Notes under the pieces: model-generated
The model's input: the letters and a program-made list of their open reading frames with translations, nothing else
Database searches by the model: none
What the model was told of the DNA's origin: nothing
Shown: positions 55,276 to 64,000 of the stretch, piece by piece
Layout of the letters: each line of letters begins with the position of its first letter
Position numbering within the stretch: the stretch's first letter is position 1
Translations under genes and position numbers: made by a program
Assembly (NCBI RefSeq): GCF_015832195.1
Contig: NC_052028.1
Coordinates: forward strand, 9,405,501 to 9,469,500
Reading direction: 5' to 3'
Length of the DNA stretch: 64,000 nt
Source: Motacilla alba alba
Taxonomy: Eukaryota > Chordata > Aves > Passeriformes > Motacillidae

Positions 55276-58200
55276 CCCCAACAGGCAGAGAGGGTGTTAA
55301 GCCTGATGCTGTCCTGAAGAAATCCCTCCTTTGCTGGGTCAGCCTTTCCAAGATACCCTGATTCTGCTGTGTAAATGATGTCATATTTCAGGAGTGTAAA
55401 CTGCCAGTTACCAGGGCTTTTGGGTGGAACCTGCCCTGCATGTGTCCATAAACCTTGCAAACCTTAGACTAGTCCCCCTTAATTTATTAATTATCTTAAC
55501 ATTATCTCTTGATAAATTAAGTTGCATAGTAGAAGAATGGAATAAGATTTTGGAGGAAAAAAAACCCAGAAAACTGAGATATGCCTGGGCAATGGTAGTG
55601 GTGCCTTTGGGCAGAAACATCAGCAAAGCCAGGGCCAAACAGTGAGCCAGAGCAAATCTACCCCCACTCCAAACCCTGTGGTTTCCTTCCAGCCATGCTG
55701 CCTCCCACTTCTGCCTCCCCACCAGTGAGGGCTGGTTTCTCCATTGTTTCCTTTACACACTTGGATTCAACCAATGTCCAAAAATTGATAAAGTCCTTCC
55801 TCTTTGCTACCTCTGAAGGGCTGCTCCCCAGTGAACAGGATAAATGAGTGCTGAGCATTTATTTCTTGGTCCTTTTACAATCTCACAGCTGTAATCTTGC
55901 CAGGTTTGTTGGCAGGTGATTGAAAAGGTAAATCCTCTTCCCATATCTTACCTTTGCCTTGGTCCTTCTTGGCCAGTCCAATGTTTTATGTGGTAACAAG
56001 TCAGTGCTGAGCACTCACCTCCCAGCTGAGCTGTGGACAATAGGTTATTAAAAATCCCTGAAAGCTGTTTCTCTGAATAATGAATGATATTCTAATCATT
56101 ATGAAATGAAATATATTACAAGAATGACTGTAGAAGAATTTACTCCTGCCACTTGCAGTGCAGGCTTTTGTGGTGAAAATCCAGTGGGCATAACGTAAAA
56201 GAAATTGCACTGGCTAATAATTCCAGCTTCTGATCGTTGAAACGGGAGGAATTTTGCCCCAGTGATCAGCTGAGCCCCGTGCACACGCTGAGGCTGTAGT
56301 TCTGGTGGGCTATCAGCAGGTTGTGCTCGTTGATCAGCAAAGGGCAGGGCTGCCCTGCCGTGCTCAGCAGCTCTCAGGCTCTGGCAGTGGCAGTGTCCTG
56401 CCCTTTTTGCCGAGTATCAGCTGAAGACGAAGCTGAAATTGTGCTACTGCACAATTCTGCTTGAAGGCTTCATCTCAAATTTATTTGCCCTTATTAACAA
56501 ACATACCTCAGTCTGAGGTAGGCTGGTTTCAGTAGGGTGGACTAAAAAACACAAAATATTTTTTGCTCCCTATGTTCTGTCTCCTGGGGAGGACAAAGCT
56601 TCGGCTGAACCCTCCAAAAGTCCTTTAAGGCTTGAGGAAATAGAAGGGCATAGCTTAGATTTGGGTTGCAACTTTAGACAGCTAGTCTGGGACCTTGTGA
56701 TACGACCGTATAAAACAAAAGGGATAGAAGGAAATGAATCTCTGCAGAACCACTGCAGAAACAAAGCAAATCTGCATGGCTGAGTTTGCTAGCTCTCTAC
56801 TCAAAAGCCTAATTGCCCCTGTTCCTTCCCCACACATTAAACATTTCTAGAACTGTGTATTTTACCAGCTCCTTTTTTTCCCTCCCAGAGTCAGCTACAC
56901 GTTGTATTTTCCCTTCCTCTAGACCCAGTTAATTTTTAATAGACTGAGAAGATAAAACTTGATTTCCTTATAATGTTTGCCCCAACTGGTCTGTAACCTG
57001 AAATAGTGATATTTATTTGTTCTCGTCTGCTGCTGGGTGGCAGCCCCTGCTAAAACGGTAAGGTTTTATGTAGGAGCATCCCCGTGCTGCTGGAAAAACT
57101 CTAATTAAATAATGAATCCCTGAAAATGCTTGGGAAACCAGTCTGTGGGACACACTGGAGAAGCGCTGAGCTGCGGTCATTAATGGACAGGTGAAAATGT
57201 TACTCTTGGAGGAGCAAAACTGGGGTTGATGAAGGCTCAAAGCCCTGCTGAGTCACAAAAGTCATCTCAGTTCTCATTAGGGTTTGCATGGAGAGGTGGG
57301 GGTTTGAGTGGGCTCTTCTCTTCAAATATAAGCTGATAGCTGTGTTAGAACATGGAATTTTAAACAAGTGAATCGTAGGTGGGAGTCTTTCTTTCATAAG
57401 GGCAACCAAATTCCTGTTATAAATTTTAAAATATTTGTCAACCTGGATAACACAGGAGACTTCTGTTGAAATATAAGCAAAAAAGCAGAAGAAGGAAAAG
57501 TGTTGAGGTTTTTTTCACAACAAATTCTCACAACTCTATTGTACTGACTTGCCTTCAATGTCTGGTCACTTTATGCCTCTGCATGTGGGGCTGGGTATTT
57601 ATGTGGACATGCTGATTCTTCATTCATAGCAAAATTGAAGTGGTTCCTGGCAAGGGTGAATAAGACACAGCAGGTTAAGCACCTCTCACAGGTGCAGCAA
57701 ACACCTTTCTGTAGTTAGAAGAAAGAAACATGCTGCCAGGACATACACAGCCCCCACAGAAGCAGCTTCCCTGCTGTGCTAGGAAATTCGTCAGCCTGCA
57801 GCACTTGCAGAGCACTTTAGCCCTTGCCACTCCCAGTAGCATGTTGGCAGCCTTGGCCTGAGAAGCCCTCTCCTGTTAATAAGAGCTTGTTGTCCCAGGA
57901 AAGTCTTCAGCTGATTTACTAATGGAAAGAAATGCCTCACTTGGACAAAAAGAAACCTGAGTGTGCCAAGGCAATCCTGAGGCTGGAGTCTGGGGAAAAG
58001 GAATGAGTTACTTCATCAGTGTTGTTTTATGGCTTTGGTGATGGGCCCCAGGGAAGATTTGGGTTTCAGCTTTATACAGGTTTTTTCTCCCCAGCTGCCT
58101 TAAAAAAGCAGAACCTAGCCCAAACTCTATGACAGCACCAAAGAAATTCAAAGCAATTTGTAGTGAGGCAGCCCTTTAATAATGTGATTTTCCATGTTTA

Positions 58201-61200
58201 GGCACAAGTGAAATTTCTGGCTTATTAAAGAAATCTTCACTTTTGGCTGAAAGAAAGCTCCAAGGGGAGCAAGCTGCAGCAGGGCTCAGGCTGCACTGAG
58301 GATCCATCTCCTCCCACCATCCTCTGTCCTCACTGCAAGAGCCCCACCAAAAAGAACAGTGATGGACTGGGCACAGTAACGGCTTTAAGGCAGGTTTGGA
58401 CCTTACTCTGAGTCTGGTCTTGCTCATGACCAGCAGGAGTTTGTTCATGGATCACCTTTTTGTTCACCTTCTGAGGTGGAACAACTGCTTGAGGCTCAGC
58501 GGTGTCCACTCTGCCGGAGTGACTGCCTGTGCCCAAGCAGTGCCCCACAAGGGGGGCTGGAGGTTTGACCCTGATGTGCAGCCTCCTGCTCACAGCTTGG
58601 GACAGGATCTCTTGAGGCACAGTTCTGGACATGGAATATCCATATATCCATGGAATATAACTCCTCAGTTACCCTTTGCATGGGCACCAGGACACTGATT
58701 TTCACTTCCTCCAAATGGGGCCACTGTACTCGAAGGGTTTGATGTAAAACATCTTCACACAGGATCCTGTCAACACAGGAGAGAGACAGGGAGAAACTTC
58801 TTCCGATGAGATGGTTTCAAAGCCTGCCAAAGTTGTAACACACAGTAGCAAAATACAAATGACAATAAAATGATAAGAGATTTAGCAGCAATGCTTTAAG
58901 AAGCAGCAAAGAGTTGACATTTGTGTGTGGGAAGAGCTCAGCAGGCACCATCCCCTTTGGGCTCTGGGAAGAGGAGGGGAAAATTATATGCTGGCACTGG
59001 AGGTCTGACCTGAAAGAGTGCAGCAAATCTCTAATGCCTTCCCCAAGTAAAAGAGCCCAGGCCCTAGGCAGTCTTCATTTATTTTATGAATTGCGTATTC
59101 TTTGTGAAGTCAAAGGTGCTTGCATTAAAGAGAGAAACATCTCTGGACACGTTCTGTACTGATTGTTCAGTAAAAGGCTTTTAAGAAGTCAGGCATGCTG
59201 GTAGTAATCAATATGCCTCAGCTGATTCTTGCTTATTCAATCAACATTATTTCTTCAAGAAAATTTTTCCACAACCCTTGACCAGCTGATGATGGGCTGG
59301 AGTTGGCTCCAGAGTCTGGTGTTTCAGCTGCAGACAACCCCCTGAGATCAGCAGGATGCGAGGGGCATCGTCCTGGTCCTGTTACATGAGGGGTTTGAAG
59401 CCCCCACTGTCTTCCCACACCTTGCTCTCCCATTCGGATCCCTGAGTGATTTTTTCCTCAAGAAGAAATTGGTTTACTGTTTTCCTGCTTGTCAGATGTC
59501 ATACAGAGGGAGGGGAAAATCTATTTGACAGTAAAATTGTGAAACAAGATATTTAGACAGACTATGTAGGCAAAAAAATGTATCGTAGCTACTTCCATGC
59601 GCTGCTTGCCATGCTCAGGGCTCAGCTAAACCAAGCCAGATAACATTGCACCATCCTAAATTAATTTTGTTAATTACAATTTTGTTTGACAGATCAAAGA
59701 GGAGAAAAGAATGAGTGAAGTAATTTTATGTTTCCTCAGAAAATGAGTGTTTTTTTCCCTAATTCTTCCAATAAACATCATGAGGGCTAAATACTCTCAG
59801 TTCTTTGTTGCACACTCAGTTCAAAGCAGTGGAGGTGAATGCATAGTGGTGAGAGGCCACAGGGAAACCCCCCAGCTTCAAGGGCATCCTTCAAACACAA
59901 GCAAGGTCACCAGCCCATGACATCTGTGATACTCCTGTGACCCACAGGAGAGCAGCTGACTTGTGCTGCTGTCCCCCGAGAGGGGACACCATACTGGGCT
60001 GCAGGAAAATGTGCTCCAGCTCTTGTGCCACACTGGGAAATTCAGGTTAAGAGCTCTATAGAAATCTGGATTTCCATGCTGCAGATGGGTTTGTCTGGGG
60101 TCTTTTCATAAATTTCTGCCTAGCTGCCACTAGTGTGGGAGAAGATGGTGAAGGCAAGGCATGGCTCCTGGCACCCCTCTGGGACAATTGTTGGCTTCAC
60201 TTTGATTTTGCTGCCTGAGATGAGAGGTGTTTACAGTGAGTGAATTTAACATGGAAAAGACCAAATTACTTGCTGACATTTTGCATTATACCCTGAGCTA
60301 AAGAGCAGGGAGGTAAAGAGTGATTCATGAAGGTTTTGGGTGAGCTGTGCGAGAGCAGTGGATACTTTGCCCACCTCCTCTGCCCCCACCATGCTGCATC
60401 TCATGGGGGTTTGGCCTTATTGTGTGTATCAACAACATCCCAAGGCTTGGAGCAATGCAGATAACCAACCAATTTCTTCACATTTTCCTTATTCCTACCT
60501 GGACCCAAAGGTGGGTTTTTTAAAACTGCAGAAAAAATGTTGGCAGACAGGTGGCAGTGACTGGCAATTCCTGAATTTTGCATTGATGGCAGGAGTGTGG
60601 AAGAGATGAAGCAGGACAAGAGGAGCAAAGCAGGGCCAGGGGTTGTGTGGTGGGGAATGTGAATGGTCTCAGTGGAGAGGAGATGGGGGAATTGTGTGGG
60701 AGGTAGGTGAGGCAGGATGGGATTTTTCTCATCTCAAATAGTGCTGGGAGACACTGAGAAAAGAGGAAGGGGTGTGTGAGGTACAGGCAATTCTCTTGAG
60801 CTGGGGCTGCAGAGCCTACGTAGTGTGTCTGTCTGAAGGGGAAAAAAATTCACAAAAACCCCCAAACACTGCAGCTCTGTAGGCTTTGCAGGTCACCCTG
60901 TGGGGCAGGAATGCCCACTGATTTGGGGGCTGCACCAGGGAGGGTGGGTGTCTTCCTTGCAAAGGGGTGAAGAAGAAGCGAAATGGTGAACTGCTTATGT
61001 GCAAGTAAGCACCACAGAGCAATCAAATTAAATGTAATTCAAGTGAGATTAAATTTAAAAGACAATGGCATTAAATTCTAGCTCTCAAACTCATAAAACT
61101 CTCTAAAAGCAATTTCCAAAATCGTAACCATGCTGAGATCTAATAAAGTTTTCACTGAAGAGGAAGTGCTTGACTCAGTCTGTCACTTAGCAATAGGAGA

Positions 61201-62952
61201 GTTGTCTTCCCCTGTTTGGAAGGGATGCAAATAGCTATAATAGTTTCCTTTCTGTTTTACCAAGTACCAAGGCATGACTAAAGTGGTTGGCAATGCTCTA
61301 AGGGATGTGAATCTCCAACTTATGCTAAAAATGCTCTTTTGGTAAGACAGGTATCTGAAAACTCACAGCCTGTTCTGGCCTTTGACCCAACAGACTAGAT
61401 CCTTGTTTTCTTCCCTTCAGCAGTCAGTACAACCTGACAGACCTTAATGTGCTTAAACAGAGCCCCAAAGAGAGAGAAATCCATGGTTGTGGGTAGATGG
61501 CAGAGAGGGAGAGAGGGTGATTTGCTTTCCTGAATGTCAGGTTTTGGAAATGTCCAGGTTTTGCAATATTCTAGTTTAATTTCTTACAGGAGATAAGCCC
61601 TGGGGCACAGCACTGCAGATGCCTATTAACAATGTTTTATTTTTCCTCAATTTTTTTCTTGCTGGTGATAAATGCCACAGGAACCATATGAGATGACAAG
61701 CTGCAATCCCATGTGCAGCACGTTTTTCCTCTGAGCTGTGTCTCTACTATTTCCTAGATGCTGCAGACTGCATAAAGAGGGCCTGAATTAGTGTAAAAAT
61801 GAGCTGTTTATGGGGATAATAACTTATTGTTTCCGTTGATTATGCTTATAAACATAATAATTTGGATAACTAGAGGGCACTGTGATGTCCAAAGGCAGCT
61901 TTTGCCTTCCCTTCTCTGATAACATTTTGGACCTTCAAAAAAATAGGACAGGGTTTAACACCAAAACATCTTTTAAAAATTATTTTTTCAATGGAAATAT
62001 TGTTGTTAGCATGTAATGGATTCCTGAAATGCAGCATCCAACGTGTGTAATGGGCTCTGAGGGAAAGGATGGTAATGAAACCCAATTTAACTAATGAGTG
62101 TAATTTAGAAAGAGACTTTACTGCAGAGTTTCACAGGAAATAGTTTAGAAACATTCTGCCTGTGGAGAAGAAGGGGTTTGTGGTTCTTCAAAAAGCCTTG
62201 CTTCAATCTGCAGAAACACTCTGTGGTTTTTTATTAGTTAATGTGAGCAACGGAATTGCTGTGTGCAATCCTGGCATTGCAATTGTCCCCCCAGTGCTGC
62301 CCTGGCTGAGGGACAGCTGCCTCTGCTGTCCCACGAGGTGCCCAGCCAAGGGGCCACTGGTGACTCTCTGCACCACACTGATGATTTAGTACACTATCAG
62401 TTTAAAATCCTGCCGTTTTCTGTGCACAGCTGGCTGTTGCTTCTTGCAGAAAGGAATTTCCCTGGGCTCCTGGGTCCCCATCAGTGTGGCAGGGAAGAGC
62501 TGCACAGCCCCATGTCCTGCTGTGGTGCCAAGATGTCCCTCATGTCCCACCAGGTTAATGGTCACTCTGTGGTCCCCATCAGTGGCCTTGTCTCTGCTCT
62601 TGTCCTGTTGCTGGGTTGGGGAGTATCTTTGGAGGCTTTTTTCTCCCAAAGTACCTGTTGAGCAAGACCTCACCTTGGCACATCAAGGCTCATCCAGGAC
62701 AAGGCTGTGGAAACCTGGTCCCAGCCAGCTCTTGGCTTTGGGCACTGCAGAGCCAGGGACGGGCAGCACTCGTGCCCCAGAGCAGGAAGATATTGCTGAG
62801 ATGAACTGGGCTGTGCAGGGGACAGGGAAAGTGGCAGGGCTGCCACTGCCCTCTGATGGAAGGCAGCTGAAGGCAGTTCCACTGAGCAGCCTGTCCTGCA
62901 GACCCCCCTGGATCCTCATGAATGTGCATTGGTAGAGATAAAATGTCTCTAG

Positions 62953-62964
62953 TGTGTGTGTGTA

Positions 62965-63005
<41 letters not shown>

Positions 63006-63094
63006 ACATGTATATCTACATGTATATATATATGTATATATGTGTGTATATATATGTGTGTATATCTATATATATACATATATATGTATATATT
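62953..63094. repeat. (TG)n(TA)n compound microsatellite
   Basis: A TG run passes into about 25 bases of TA, then several tatatatg/tgtatata and 'tctacatgtatatctacatg' units. It produces artefactual Tyr/Ile-rich frames. Confidence 0.97.
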
Positions 63095-64000
63095 TGACAC
63101 CTGTCCTGCTCCTTCCCTGGTTAAGGGGAGCTCAGCCCCAGTGTTGGAGTTGATGGGGATGTTTTGTGTGTGCTGCAGGGCTGTGTAGTGCAGAAGAAGT
63201 CCCTTTGCCTCCTCTGCTTTTTATCTGACATGAAATGATCACCTGCTAATAGCAGATGTTTGTGGGCAAAATGGAAAAATTGCCTTTTTTCCCCGTTCAT
63301 TTCAACATCTGTTTATCCCTGCACCCCCTGGCATCCAAGGTCATGCTCTAGCACCTTTGCTTTCGTCTGGAGGAAGGAAGAGATATTTATCTCACCTCGA
63401 GTAATTTAAATCAAAATCCTCGAACTTGTGTTGCCCAGGATCCCAAATCTCCCCTCTCTGGGTGCCTCAGCTTCTGGGATCAGTCCACAAACAACTTCTC
63501 AGAGCTCTGGCATTAACAGGGTGGAGAGCTGCAATATACTGGATATCTAATTATGAAAACACATAAAGGAGACTGTAAAAATAAGCCATGCAGCTATTGT
63601 GGTGACTGCTACTCTTTTGTGTTCAGCAGATTTCTTTTACCCTTTAAGAGGAGCTGTTGATGGATTTAGCAAAGCTGCAGACAGAAATGTGGCTCTGCAG
63701 TGGGGCTGGTTTTGCTGATAGGCAAAGGCAGGTACCACCTTTCCCCTCACCTTCATGCTGGCAGAGCCCTGTCCCCGCTAAAATACAAACTGTGTGGGCA
63801 TGGCCTCCTGGCAGGTCTGTGAACAGAAACCATATCATTATAAACCACTGTCTAGCCTGAAGTACTGCTAAATGTTGGAGCTATCACATTTCCGCGGCTC
63901 ATCCAGGGGTATTTTTAGTGCTGGTGGAGAAAGTTGCTGACTCCAAGTCAAGTAATCCCTCCCAAGATCTATGGTCCTGATTCAGGGAAGATTTGGTTAA

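Larger units (their letters stand above)
52507..64000. other. Intergenic region upstream of LECT2
   Basis: About 11.5 kb to the window end. One clear CR1 copy and one TA/TG microsatellite are listed separately. No exon, RNA gene or CpG island is recognised. By synteny the next gene outside should be TGFBI. Confidence 0.7.

Noticed and set aside
54748..55460. Overlapping long frames (174 and 157 codons) on both strands
   Set aside because: These lie in the untranslated 3' part of a CR1 element; they are not CR1 ORF2 and not a host gene.
62690..63188. Tyr/Ile-rich frames around 63000
   Set aside because: Translations of the TG/TA microsatellite.
1..64000. CRISPR arrays, operons, tRNA or rRNA genes, prophage or other prokaryotic systems
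   Set aside because: None seen. The window is ordinary vertebrate nuclear DNA with spliced genes and LINE/LTR remnants.

Overview
This window is from a bird genome, most likely a songbird. The evidence is: large spliced genes with short GT-AG exons; many truncated CR1-type LINE remnants carrying the usual avian 3' tail (aggtccttttccaaccc... / ttctatgat); a solo LTR that resembles passerine ERVL-type LTRs; and gene content in the order SLC25A48 - IL9 - FBXL21 - LECT2. This matches the conserved block on human 5q31, which I associate with chicken chromosome 13. Four protein-coding genes can be reconstructed exon by exon, and every reading frame closes across its splice sites.

Layout. (1) 1-5568, plus strand: the 3' four coding exons of SLC25A48, a mitochondrial carrier; its 5' exons lie before the window. 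(2) 5569-14867: intergenic, with CR1 pieces only. (3) 14868-17175, plus: IL9, a complete five-exon cytokine gene of 138 residues with an AU-rich 3' UTR. (4) 17292-33340: a long AT-rich intergenic stretch with CR1 remnants, one GC-rich TATA-containing segment (possible LTR piece) and an 83-bp tandem duplication. (5) 33340-33900: a CpG island that I read as the FBXL21 promoter, with a canonical CACGTG E-box, a YY1-like site and an 85-bp tandem duplication. A 7.4-kb intron follows, then the FBXL21 coding exons (41190-44849, 436 residues). (6) 46186-46689: a solo ERV LTR between FBXL21 and LECT2. (7) 47832-52028, minus: a seven-exon LECT2 gene of the bird MIM-1 type, encoding two tandem LECT2 (M23-like) domains in 319 residues. 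(8) 52029-64000: upstream of LECT2, with a short candidate promoter, a 53-bp tandem duplication, one good CR1 copy and a TA/TG microsatellite. I found no further gene there.

The genes are neighbours by ancient synteny, not an operon. Two are immune genes (IL9 and the myeloid granule protein LECT2/MIM-1), one is a circadian ubiquitin-ligase subunit (FBXL21) and one is a mitochondrial carrier. I found no undescribed multi-gene system. The most informative observations are: the exon-level tandem duplication inside LECT2, with a GC-AG intron in one half and signs of homogenisation between halves; Myb-type motifs next to its TATA-like element; the E-box in the FBXL21 CpG island; and a near-perfect hairpin in IL9 intron 4.
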